In this document: piece by piece, positions 1 through 7,331 of the stretch
How positions within the stretch are numbered: the stretch's first letter is position 1
How the letters are laid out: each line of letters opens with the position of its first letter
Made by a program: the position numbers and the translations under genes
Source of the DNA: an uncultured bacterium
Lineage (GTDB): Bacteria > Verrucomicrobiota > Kiritimatiellia > RFP12 > UBA1067
Assembly: GCA_902769585.1 (NCBI GenBank)
Contig: CACXPT010000086.1
Location: forward strand, 1-34,783
Reading direction: 5' to 3'
Length of the DNA: 34,783 nt
The notes under the pieces: generated by a model
What the model was told of the DNA's origin: nothing
What the model saw: the letters and a program-made list of their open reading frames with translations, nothing else
Database searches by the model: none

Positions 1-732
1 GTGGTGGACTCCGCGCACGGCCACACGAAGGGCATCATGAACATGACCACGTGGATCACGAAGCACTATCCCAACGTGGACGTGATCGCGGGCAACATCG
101 CGACGGGAGAGGCCGCCGTCGCGCTCGCGAAGGCCGGCGCGCACGCGGTGAAGGTGGGCATCGGTCCCGGCTCGATCTGCACGACGCGCGTGGTGTGCGG
201 CGTCGGCATCCCGCAGCTGACGGCGGTGTACAACGCGGCGAAGGCGCTGCGTGGCACGGGAGTCCCGGTGATCGCCGACGGCGGCATCAAGCTTTCCGGC
301 GACGTGCCGAAGGCGCTCGCGGCTGGCGCGTCGAGCGTGATGCTCGGCAGCGTGCTCGCGGGCACGGAGGAGAGCCCGGGCGAGAAGATCTACGCCAACG
401 GGCGGCAGTACGTCGTGTACCGCGGCATGGGCTCCATGGCGGCCCTCAAGAACGGCAAGGGATCGCGCGCGCGCTATTTCCAGGACAACGAGGCGGACGA
501 CGACCTGGTGCCGCAGGGCATCGAGGGGATGGTTCCGTACTCGGGGCATGTCCACTCCATCATGACGCAGTTCTGCGGTGGACTTCGCGCTTCGCTTGGC
601 TACTGCGGCACGAAGACGATCGCCGAGCTGCAGGCGCGTGGCAAGTTCTACCGCGTGACGGCGGCCGGCCAGCGCGAGGCGCGTCCGCACGACATCACGA
701 TCACCAAGGAAGCGCCGAATTACAGGACTTAG
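1..732 (+). CDS. guaB: IMP dehydrogenase, C-terminal half (5' end outside window)
   Basis: IMP dehydrogenase oxidises IMP to XMP with NAD+, the committed step of guanine nucleotide synthesis in the cytosol. The fragment is open from the first base and gives 243 residues of the family's roughly 490. It holds the VDSAHGH segment, IAGN, the catalytic loop GPGSICTTR (catalytic Cys at fragment residue 60), the phosphate-binding IADGGI, the [13 protein letters not shown] segment, YRGMGS, the flap region ending in GIEG, and the C-terminal [12 protein letters not shown]. The leading GTG is a window-edge valine, not a start. The stop codon TAG lies inside the first unit of a heptamer array that runs to queH. 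The identification is firm; the CBS-domain half cannot be seen. Confidence 0.96.
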   Translation: MVDSAHGHTKGIMNMTTWITKHYPNVDVIAGNIATGEAAVALAKAGAHAVKVGIGPGSICTTRVVCGVGIPQLTAVYNAAKALRGTGVPVIADGGIKLSGDVPKALAAGASSVMLGSVLAGTEESPGEKIYANGRQYVVYRGMGSMAALKNGKGSRARYFQDNEADDDLVPQGIEGMVPYSGHVHSIMTQFCGGLRASLGYCGTKTIAELQARGKFYRVTAAGQREARPHDITITKEAPNYRT

Positions 733-805
733 TGCTTGGTGCCTAGTGCTTGGTGCCTAGTGCCTAGTGCTTAGTGCCTAGTGCTTGGTGCTTAGTGCTT
801 GGTGC
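729..805 (+). repeat. Heptanucleotide tandem array between guaB and queH
   Basis: Eleven consecutive 7-mers of the form YTRGTGC (TTAGTGC, TTGGTGC, CTAGTGC) with no unit out of register. The first unit contains the guaB stop codon (TAG at 730-732), and the array ends just before the queH ribosome-binding site. It resembles the short tandemly repeated heptamers known from cyanobacteria; relatedness is not shown. Related arrays lie at 9174-9229 and 20836-20877. Confidence 0.95.
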
Positions 806-822
806 GGGAGTGAGGGGTGGTG

Positions 823-1407
823 ATGAAGGTGCTGTTACATGTGTGCTGCGGGCCGTGCGCGAGCGCGTGCGTGCCTGCGCTGCGCGACCTCGGCAACGGG
901 GTCGTCTTGTTTTACTCCAACTCCAACATCGACACCGCCGAGGAGTTCGAAAAGCGGCTCGCGAATGCGCGCAAGCTGGCGGAAGCAGAAGGTGTGGAGC
1001 TGGTGGCGGACGCCTACGACCACGCGGACTGGTACGAGCAGGTGGCGAAGGGGTTCGAGGACGAGCCGGAAAAGGGCGCACGCTGTGCGCGCTGCTTCCG
1101 CTACAACCTATCTCGCGCTGCGGCATTTGCGTCCGCGCACGGCTACGAGGCGTTCACCACGTCGCTCACCGTAAGCCCGCACAAGGTGAGTCAGATGGTG
1201 TTTGAGGCGGGGGAGGACGCCGCCTGGACCGTGTCCGCCAAGGACTGCGGAGGCTCGGCCGCCGCCACGCCGAGCTTCCTGCCTGTGGACTTCAAGAAGA
1301 AGGACGGCTTCCTGCGCTCGCTCCGACGCACGGCCGAGCTGGGGCTGTACAGGCAGTCGTACTGCGGCTGCGAGTTCAGTCGCCGCCAGGACGGTGGCTC
1401 TCAATAG
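823..1407 (+). CDS. queH: Epoxyqueuosine reductase QueH (DUF208 family)
   Basis: QueH reduces epoxyqueuosine to queuosine, the last step of the tRNA wobble-base modification pathway, using an FeS cluster and a nearby metal site. The 194-residue product has the family's cysteine signature: HVCCGPC at residues 6-12, a CARC pair near residue 88, the KDCGG segment, and the C-terminal YCGCEFS. The SPHK segment (TVSPHK) is also typical. I start at ATG 823 because GAGGGG (812-817) stands 5 nt before it; in-frame GTG codons at 817 and 820 lie in or against that site. It is a non-orthologous replacement for QueG. The upstream gap is a pure heptamer array, so it may be transcribed from guaB. Confidence 0.92.
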   Translation: MKVLLHVCCGPCASACVPALRDLGNGVVLFYSNSNIDTAEEFEKRLANARKLAEAEGVELVADAYDHADWYEQVAKGFEDEPEKGARCARCFRYNLSRAAAFASAHGYEAFTTSLTVSPHKVSQMVFEAGEDAAWTVSAKDCGGSAAATPSFLPVDFKKKDGFLRSLRRTAELGLYRQSYCGCEFSRRQDGGSQ

Positions 1408-1412
1408 CGCCA

Positions 1413-1441
1413 TTGGCAAACGGAATGGGATTTGGTAGACT
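1413..1441 (+). promoter_or_regulatory. Sigma70-type promoter for ahcY
   Basis: TTGGCA (1413-1418), a 17-nt spacer and TAGACT (1436-1441). The expected start near 1448 leaves only about 7 nt before the ahcY ATG at 1455, and no Shine-Dalgarno sequence is visible, so the transcript may be almost leaderless. Confidence 0.6.
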
Positions 1442-1454
1442 ACACGCAACAGCC

Positions 1455-2975
1455 ATGAAATACAAAGTCAAGGACATCAAGCTGGCCGACCTCGGCCGGA
1501 AACTCATAGAGACCGAAGAGCCGGAGATGCCCGGACTCATGCAGACGCGCGCCAAGTACGGCCCGAAGAAGCCGCTGAGGGGCGCGCGGATCATGGGTTC
1601 GCTCCACATGACGGTGGAGACGGCAATCCTCATAGAGACGCTCAAGGAGCTTGGCGCAGACGTGCGCTGGGCGAGCTGCAACATCTTCTCGACGAACGAC
1701 GCGGCCGCAGCCGCCATCGCCAAGACGGGCACGCCCGTATTCGCCTGGAAGGGCGAGACGGTGGAGGAGTACTGGTGGTGCACGAAGGAGGCGATGACGT
1801 GGCCTGACGGCAAGGGGCCGGACCTCATCGTGGACGACGGCGGCGACGCGACGCTGCTTATCCACAAGGGACTTGAGGCAGAGCGTCGGTTCGCTGCCGT
1901 TAAGGAGCCTAAGGTCGTTAAGGAGACTAAGGGTGCTACGGATCTTAAATGCCCTAAAGATCCTAAAGACCTTAAGGACTTTAAAGACCTTAAAGATTTT
2001 AAGGACTTTAAGGCCATCATGGGCCTTGAGGACCTCTCTGCGGAAGAGACCGCGCTGTATTTCACCATCTTCACCACCATCAAGAAGAATCCGCGCTGGT
2101 TCAGCGAGGCCGCCGCGCGCGTGAAGGGCGTGAGCGAGGAGACGACGACCGGCGTCCACCGCCTCTACCAGCTTGAGGCGAAGGGCGAGCTGCTTTTCCC
2201 GGCCGTGAACGTGAACGACAGCGTCACGAAGAGCAAGTTCGACAACATCTACGGCTGCCGCGAGTCGCTCGTGGACGGCATCAAGCGCGCGACGGACGTG
2301 ATGCTCGCCGGCAAGAACGCGTTCGTTTGCGGCTACGGGGACGTCGGCAAGGGATGCGCGGAGTCGCTGCGCGAGAACCACTGCCGCGTTCGCGTGAGCG
2401 AGGTTGACCCCATCTGCGCGCTGCAGGCTTGCATGGCGGGATTCGACGTGGGCACCGTGGAGGACGCGCTCAGGTGGGCGAACATCTTCGTCACCACCAC
2501 GGGAAACGTGGACATCATCACGGCGGAGCACATGGCGAAGATGCGCGACCGCACGATCGTCTGCAACATCGGCCACTTCGACGACGAGATCCAGGTGGCG
2601 CGCCTAATGTCGTGGCCGGGCGTGAAGCGCACGAACATCAAGCCGCAGGTGGACAAGTTCACGTTCCCTGACGGACATTCCATCTACCTGCTCGCCGAGG
2701 GACGGCTAGTGAACCTCGGCTGCGCCACCGGCCATCCCGGCTTCGTGATGTCGAACAGCTTCACGAACCAGTGCCTCGCGCAGATGAAGCTCTGGAAGGA
2801 ACGCGCGTCGGCGAAGCCGCAGGTGGTGCGTCTGCCGAAGGAGCTGGACGAAGAGGTGGCTCGGCTGCACCTCGCCGCGTGCGGTGCCAAGCTCACTAAG
2901 CTGACGAAGCGCCAGGCCGACTACATCGGCGTGAACGTGAACGGGCCGTTCAAGCCCGACTACTATCGCTACTGA
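1455..2975 (+). CDS. ahcY: Adenosylhomocysteinase with an in-frame nonamer-repeat insert
   Basis: S-adenosylhomocysteine hydrolase splits SAH to adenosine and homocysteine with bound NAD+, keeping the methylation cycle running. The 506-residue protein shows GSLHMT, the [15 protein letters not shown] segment, [36 protein letters not shown], the NAD-binding CGYGDVGKG near residue 293, [18 protein letters not shown], and the KPDYYRY tail that closes the active site of the neighbouring subunit. Between DDGGD and SEETTTG, where bacterial forms carry a variable insertion, residues 149-187 are a Lys/Asp-rich run made by 13 tandem 9-nt units (1899-2015). The start at ATG 1455 matches homologues; an upstream TTG at 1413 lies in the promoter. 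The next gene begins 10 nt downstream, with its ribosome site overlapping this stop. Confidence 0.95.
   Translation: MKYKVKDIKLADLGRKLIETEEPEMPGLMQTRAKYGPKKPLRGARIMGSLHMTVETAILIETLKELGADVRWASCNIFSTNDAAAAAIAKTGTPVFAWKGETVEEYWWCTKEAMTWPDGKGPDLIVDDGGDATLLIHKGLEAERRFAAVKEPKVVKETKGATDLKCPKDPKDLKDFKDLKDFKDFKAIMGLEDLSAEETALYFTIFTTIKKNPRWFSEAAARVKGVSEETTTGVHRLYQLEAKGELLFPAVNVNDSVTKSKFDNIYGCRESLVDGIKRATDVMLAGKNAFVCGYGDVGKGCAESLRENHCRVRVSEVDPICALQACMAGFDVGTVEDALRWANIFVTTTGNVDIITAEHMAKMRDRTIVCNIGHFDDEIQVARLMSWPGVKRTNIKPQVDKFTFPDGHSIYLLAEGRLVNLGCATGHPGFVMSNSFTNQCLAQMKLWKERASAKPQVVRLPKELDEEVARLHLAACGAKLTKLTKRQADYIGVNVNGPFKPDYYRY
1899..2015 (+). repeat. Nonanucleotide tandem array inside ahcY
   Basis: Thirteen 9-nt units with core NYTAARGNN (for example CCTAAAGAT, CTTAAGGAC, TTTAAAGAC) lie in register with the reading frame and encode three-residue steps such as VKE, PKD, LKD and FKD. 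The last seven units (1953-2015) are the most regular, while the first six have diverged. The AT-rich units stand out against the GC-rich gene. Confidence 0.93.
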
Positions 2976-2985
2976 GGAGGATGTC

Positions 2986-4494
2986 ATGGATGCATTCTTC
3001 AGGCACGTGCCGGTCCTGCTAGTATTTCTTACGTTGTCGGGAGCCGCTTGGTTGCACGGCGGCAAGATTGCGGATACGATGCTTCCGGTCATTCCGTGGC
3101 TGTGGGCACTGCTGTTCGAGGTGCTGCTGTTCTTCCCGCAGAGACGCCCGTACGAGGATCCTGTGTCTGCGCGCCGTCGCGTGTGCCACAATCTTGGGCG
3201 AGATCCCCTGCTGTACGTGACGCTAGCGTTCATCTTGCTATTGGTTGTTCCGCTTCTGAACCGAGGTCTGTGCCCAGTTTGCGACTATCCAGAGATCATG
3301 AAAGGGCGGTCGCCGGATCCGAGCATCCCGTTCGCGCCTTTCTGCGTGGACCTTGCAGAGCATTTCAACGTCATGTTGTGGTTCGTGCCCGCCCTGACAG
3401 CGATGCTTGCGGCGCGGCACGCGCTCTCGCATGGCGGCAAGCGCATGCTGATGGAGATGCTGGTGTGGAATGCCGCCGCCCTTGCCGTGCTGGGTTTCAT
3501 ACAGCAGGCGTCCGGCGCCGAGGCGCCACTCTGGGACAAGCGCCCGCCTAAAGGGCAGTTCTTCTCCACATTCGGCTACATCAACATGGGCGGAGCGTAT
3601 TTTGCGATGATGTTCGCGTTTGCGGTCGGGGCCTGGCTGACGCGCGTGGCGGAGGTCGCTAAGCTCCCGCCCATCGACAAGGGGCTGTCCATAGCGCAGC
3701 AACTGATCTCTCGGTTCATACGAGCGCATTATCTGCTTATACCTGCCGCACTAATCATGTATGCCGTGCTGGCGACGCTCTGCCGGGCCGCCATGCTCTG
3801 CATGATAGTCCTTGCCTCTCTGGCATTCCTCTATTACGAGTGCGCGCTGTTCTTCTCCCGGAGCAACCGCGCGGCTAACGTGAAGAAGGCATCCTTCGGT
3901 CTTGTGGGTGGCACGATTGTCGTCATTTCCATGTTCATCTTCGGCCCGAAGGGGTGGACCCGCGAACTTGATACGGTTACATCGCATGCATTGCTCGACC
4001 GCGTTACTGGGAAGGCGCAGTACCATTCGCGCGTGGCTGCCGAGATATTCCGGGAATATCCGCTCTTCGGTGTCGGCGGATGGGGATACCGGCACCTTTG
4101 CACGAAATACATGACCGATGAGGAGATGAAAGAGTTGCAGACTGTTGGCGGCGCCAACGTGCACAACGACTTCCTCCAGTTCCTTTGCGAGCATGGGCTT
4201 GTAGGGTTCGGTTTGCTCGTCGTGATCTTCCTGATGCTTGTCGCGCCGCTGTTCCGCAGATGGATCACGCTATACCGGGCTGCCCGTTTTTTGCGTGCCG
4301 AGGCATTGCCGCCCAGTCCGCGAGCGCTGTATTGCCTTCCAGCAGGGACCTTTTGGATAATATTGGGCGATTTCGCGCTGCTGATCTGCGCCAGCGGAGA
4401 CAGCCCGATGAGGTCACTGTCCGTCCTTTCGGCGTTCTTCGTCTCGCTTGCCGCCGCAGATGGCTATCTGCCGCGCGAAAAGGAGGGTAGATGA
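2986..4494 (+). CDS. O-antigen ligase / Wzy-type polytopic membrane protein
   Basis: A 502-residue protein with about ten hydrophobic segments spread over its length and a long loop near residues 330-400 containing FGVGGWG and VHNDFLQF (His near residue 393) followed by EHGLVGF. That glycine-rich loop with H-N-x-x-L-Q and E-x-G-x-x-G is the hallmark of the Wzy_C domain, which transfers or polymerises undecaprenyl-linked glycans at the outer face of the inner membrane. Whether it is a ligase (WaaL) or polymerase (Wzy) cannot be told from sequence. ATG 2986 has GAGGAGG 5 nt upstream, overlapping the ahcY stop. The gene overlaps the next by 4 nt (ATGA), so it is translationally linked to the aldo/keto reductase, an odd partner for a surface-glycan gene. 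Confidence 0.8.
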   Translation: MDAFFRHVPVLLVFLTLSGAAWLHGGKIADTMLPVIPWLWALLFEVLLFFPQRRPYEDPVSARRRVCHNLGRDPLLYVTLAFILLLVVPLLNRGLCPVCDYPEIMKGRSPDPSIPFAPFCVDLAEHFNVMLWFVPALTAMLAARHALSHGGKRMLMEMLVWNAAALAVLGFIQQASGAEAPLWDKRPPKGQFFSTFGYINMGGAYFAMMFAFAVGAWLTRVAEVAKLPPIDKGLSIAQQLISRFIRAHYLLIPAALIMYAVLATLCRAAMLCMIVLASLAFLYYECALFFSRSNRAANVKKASFGLVGGTIVVISMFIFGPKGWTRELDTVTSHALLDRVTGKAQYHSRVAAEIFREYPLFGVGGWGYRHLCTKYMTDEEMKELQTVGGANVHNDFLQFLCEHGLVGFGLLVVIFLMLVAPLFRRWITLYRAARFLRAEALPPSPRALYCLPAGTFWIILGDFALLICASGDSPMRSLSVLSAFFVSLAAADGYLPREKEGR

Positions 4495-5765
4495 TAACCC
4501 GGCGTACGGGCGCGCATGGTGAACAGGTTAGCCTTCTGGGCTATGGCGCCATGCGCTACCCGACGGTCGACGGTGGCCATGCCGCCATGTCTCGCGGCGG
4601 CTCGAACGCGGCGATCGACACTGCCGCCGTGCAGCAGCACATCGACTACTGCATCGAGCACGGCGTGAACTACTTCGACACGTCGCCCGCCTACTGCCGC
4701 GGAGAGTCCGAGAAGGTGCTGGGCGACGCGCTCGCCAAACACCCGCGCGACAAGTGGTTCGTGGCCACAAAGCTCTCCAACTTCGCCGCCAAGACCCATC
4801 CATTCGAGGCGTCGCGCACGATGTACGAGGAGTCGCGCCGACTGCTCCGCACCGACGTCATCGACTTCTATCTACTCCACTCCATCGGCGGCGGCGGCAA
4901 GAATTCGATGAAGCTCTTCAACTCGCGATTCATCGACAACGGCATGCTCGACTTTCTCCTGAAGGAGCGCGAGGCCGGACGCATCCGCAACCTGGGCTAT
5001 TCCTTCCATGGCGACGAGGCCGTCTTCCGCCACGCCCTCTCGATGCACGACAAGGTCCACTGGGACTTCATACAGATCCAGCTCAACTGGGTGGACTGGC
5101 ATCACGCCAAGGAGGTGAACCCTCGCAACGTCAACGCGGAGACGCTGTACAACCTCCTTGCCGAGCGCAAGATACCTGCCGTCATCATGGAGCCGCTTCT
5201 TGGCGGACGCCTCGCACGGCTCAACGACACCATCTCGCGCAGGCTTGCCCGCCTCGATCCCAAAGCGACGCCGGCGAGCTGGTCGTTCCGCTTCGCAGGC
5301 TCTCTCCCAGGCGTGCTGACCGTCCTGAGCGGCATGACGTACCTGAAGTACATCGAGGAGAACGTGCGGACGTACTCGCCGCTAAAGCCGCTTAATGCGG
5401 ACGAGCTCGCTACTCTCGAGCGCTCCGCCAAGACGTTCCTTTCCGACGACAACGTTCCATGCACAGCGTGCGACTACTGCATGCCTTGCCCGTACGGGTT
5501 GGACATCCCCGGCATCTTCTCTCTCTGGAACCAGGCCGTGGTCGAGGATCGCTTGCCTGACGAGCCTAGTGATCCTGGATACGCGCAGAACCGCCGCCGC
5601 TTCCTGATAGACTACGAGCGCGCCATTCCGCGCCTGCGCGAGGCGCAGCGGTGCATCGGCTGCGGCCGATGCGCGCCGCACTGTCCGCAATCTATCGACA
5701 TACCGGCAATGCTGCGGAAGGTTGACGACCTTGTCGAGAAGCTCAGGAGGAACGGCCGTGCGTAA
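4491..5765 (+). CDS. Aldo/keto reductase with C-terminal 2x[4Fe-4S] ferredoxin domain
   Basis: A 424-residue fusion. Residues 1 to about 300 are an aldo/keto reductase TIM barrel with the full tetrad: Asp63 and Tyr68 (FDTSPAY), Lys94 (ATK) and His130 (LLHS). The C-terminus has two cysteine clusters, C324-C327-C330-C333 (PCTACDYCMPCP) and C388-C391-C394-C398 (RCIGCGRCAPHCP), expected to bind 4Fe-4S clusters. This AKR-ferredoxin architecture is common in anaerobes; the substrate is unknown. It starts within the stop of the preceding gene (ATGA) and overlaps the following NapH-like gene by 8 nt. The tight coupling to two more FeS proteins suggests that it exchanges electrons with them (inference). 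Confidence 0.88.
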   Translation: MITRRTGAHGEQVSLLGYGAMRYPTVDGGHAAMSRGGSNAAIDTAAVQQHIDYCIEHGVNYFDTSPAYCRGESEKVLGDALAKHPRDKWFVATKLSNFAAKTHPFEASRTMYEESRRLLRTDVIDFYLLHSIGGGGKNSMKLFNSRFIDNGMLDFLLKEREAGRIRNLGYSFHGDEAVFRHALSMHDKVHWDFIQIQLNWVDWHHAKEVNPRNVNAETLYNLLAERKIPAVIMEPLLGGRLARLNDTISRRLARLDPKATPASWSFRFAGSLPGVLTVLSGMTYLKYIEENVRTYSPLKPLNADELATLERSAKTFLSDDNVPCTACDYCMPCPYGLDIPGIFSLWNQAVVEDRLPDEPSDPGYAQNRRRFLIDYERAIPRLREAQRCIGCGRCAPHCPQSIDIPAMLRKVDDLVEKLRRNGRA

Positions 5766-6570
5766 GCTCCGCATCATCCGCATCGTCCTCGCGACGTTCT
5801 TCCTGCTCGCCGTGACGGCATGCTTCCTCGACTTCACCGGCACTGCCGCGAAGTGGTTCGGCTGGACAGTGAAGATCCAGCTGATGCCGGCCGCACTTGC
5901 GCTGAGCCTTGCCGCCGTCGCGATTCTCTGCGTGACGCTTCTTTTCGGACGCATATACTGCTCGATCGTGTGCCCGCTCGGCATATTGCAGGACATCGTC
6001 ATCTTTTTCCGGCGAAAGATATTTCCATTTGGGAGGGACGCGCTCCCGCGCGTCCGCATGGTCGTCCGCCTGTCGATTGCCGTCGCCTTCTTTGCGGGCG
6101 GTTTCCTTGGCCTGCACTTCACATGGCTTGAGCCGTACGCGATCTATGGGCGGATGGCGACAGGCCTTGCGGCGCCGCTCGTCAGGCTCGGCAACAACCA
6201 CCTTGCGGCGTGGGCCGAACGGCATGGCAGCTACGCGTTCCACGCTGTGGAGGTTGTCGCGCCGCCGCTCTTCCTCGTCATCCTCTCAGCCGCGCTGCTG
6301 GTGCTGATTCTCGCGTTGGCTGCATGGAAGGGGAGGTTCTGGTGCAACATGGTTTGTCCTGTGGGAACAGTGCTGGGGTGCCTGTCGAAGGTGTCGCTGC
6401 TCAAGCCGAAGATCGATCTGTCGAAGTGCGTGAAGTGCGGAATGTGCGAGCGGGCATGCAAGGCGCAGTCCATCTGTATCGCGAGCGGCACGATCGACCG
6501 CACGACATGCGTCGCGTGCTTCGATTGCGGAGCTGTCTGCAAGAAGGGAGCGCTGACATGGTCGAGGTGA
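5758..6570 (+). CDS. NapH/MauN-like membrane 4Fe-4S protein
   Basis: A 270-residue inner-membrane protein with four or more membrane segments and the twin CxxxCP motifs of the NapH/NosR/CcoG group: YCSIVCPLG (C68, C72) and WCNMVCPVG (C196, C200). Two ferredoxin-type clusters follow in the cytoplasmic tail: C224/C227/C230/C234 and C251/C254/C257/C261. NapH-type proteins pass quinol electrons to periplasmic partners, and the next gene is a Tat-exported ferredoxin, which fits. The start is GTG 5758, preceded by AGGAGG at 5745-5750. A 27-nt hairpin repeat (6031-6057) is in frame in a loop between membrane segments and adds GRDALPRVR. The exact acceptor is unknown. Confidence 0.83.
   Translation: MRKLRIIRIVLATFFLLAVTACFLDFTGTAAKWFGWTVKIQLMPAALALSLAAVAILCVTLLFGRIYCSIVCPLGILQDIVIFFRRKIFPFGRDALPRVRMVVRLSIAVAFFAGGFLGLHFTWLEPYAIYGRMATGLAAPLVRLGNNHLAAWAERHGSYAFHAVEVVAPPLFLVILSAALLVLILALAAWKGRFWCNMVCPVGTVLGCLSKVSLLKPKIDLSKCVKCGMCERACKAQSICIASGTIDRTTCVACFDCGAVCKKGALTWSR
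6031..6057 (+). repeat. 27-nt hairpin element, copy 1 (in NapH-like gene)
   Basis: Stem GGACGCGC / GCGCGTCC around loop TCCC, with GGGAG before the stem. It is in frame (GGG AGG GAC...), encoding GRDALPRVR. This copy has the A-T version of the variable third stem pair. Confidence 0.9.
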
Positions 6571-7208
6571 ACAGGAGGGTGTTCCTTTCGGCCGCGGCGA
6601 CGGCTGCGGCCGGAGTACTGGCCGACGACGACAAGCTTACCGACGGCGGCTACGCCGAGGTTTCGCCGCCGGGAATGCCTGTGCGCAAGACGCCGCTTGT
6701 GCCCCCGGGTGCAAAAGGGCTTGGCAACTTTGGCCGCAGGTGCGTCGGCTGCCAGCTGTGCGTGGCGCAGTGCCCGAACCAGGTGCTTCGCCCGCTGAAG
6801 GCGCGCCATCCGGGCGCACCGCTTGAGGTGCTTCAGCCAGTGATGGGGTTTGAGCGCGGCTATTGCCGTCCTGAATGCACGACGTGCGGCGATGTGTGTC
6901 CGGCCGGCGCCATCGGCCGCGTCACGCCGCAGGAGAAGAAGAAGCACCATGTCGGCCATGCCGTCTGGAACAGCGAGCTGTGCCTCGCTGCGTCGGAGGA
7001 CGTCACGTGCCACGCCTGCGAGCGCCACTGCCCTGTGGGCGCGATCAAGCTGGTGCCTACGGTAGCGGCTGACAAAAAGTCGCCGAAGGTGCCGCAGATC
7101 GACGAGACGAAGTGCATCGGTTGCGGCGCATGCGAGCACCTCTGCCCGGCTCGCCCTCTTCCGGCGATCGTTGTGGAAGGCTTCGAGCAGCACCGCATCA
7201 CGCCTTGA
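6558..7208 (+). CDS. Tat-exported polyferredoxin (NapG-like)
   Basis: A 216-residue protein beginning with a twin-arginine signal (NRRVFLSAAATAAAG) and carrying four cysteine clusters: CVGCQLCVAQCP, CRPECTTCGDVCP, CHACERHCP and CIGCGACEHLCP. This is the layout of NapG/MauM-like periplasmic or membrane-attached electron carriers that work with NapH-like quinol oxidases. ATG 6558 has GGGAG 7 nt upstream and overlaps the end of the NapH-like gene by 13 nt. No terminal reductase (Nap, Nrf, Nos) is in the window, so the acceptor may be the neighbouring aldo/keto reductase or something encoded elsewhere. The electron-carrier role is well supported; the pathway is not. Confidence 0.85.
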   Translation: MVEVNRRVFLSAAATAAAGVLADDDKLTDGGYAEVSPPGMPVRKTPLVPPGAKGLGNFGRRCVGCQLCVAQCPNQVLRPLKARHPGAPLEVLQPVMGFERGYCRPECTTCGDVCPAGAIGRVTPQEKKKHHVGHAVWNSELCLAASEDVTCHACERHCPVGAIKLVPTVAADKKSPKVPQIDETKCIGCGACEHLCPARPLPAIVVEGFEQHRITP

Positions 7209-7331
7209 AGTGCTCGCGGCGGTACTGTGTGTGCGTCTGGCGGCGCAGGCGCGGCACCATGGATCGAACAGATAAAGCATGGGAGAAGGAATCTTTCCGT
7301 TTGAATTTGGAATGCTCATGAAGGTGGGCGT

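Noticed and set aside
729-805. CRISPR-like or minisatellite locus
   Set aside because: Units are 7 nt with no spacers and no cas genes; it is a simple tandem array.
1408-1454. SAH riboswitch before ahcY
   Set aside because: Only 47 nt, occupied by promoter boxes; no conserved aptamer core seen.
7259-7321. Twenty-codon ORF before the hydrolase gene
   Set aside because: No ribosome site and no recognisable features; probably chance.
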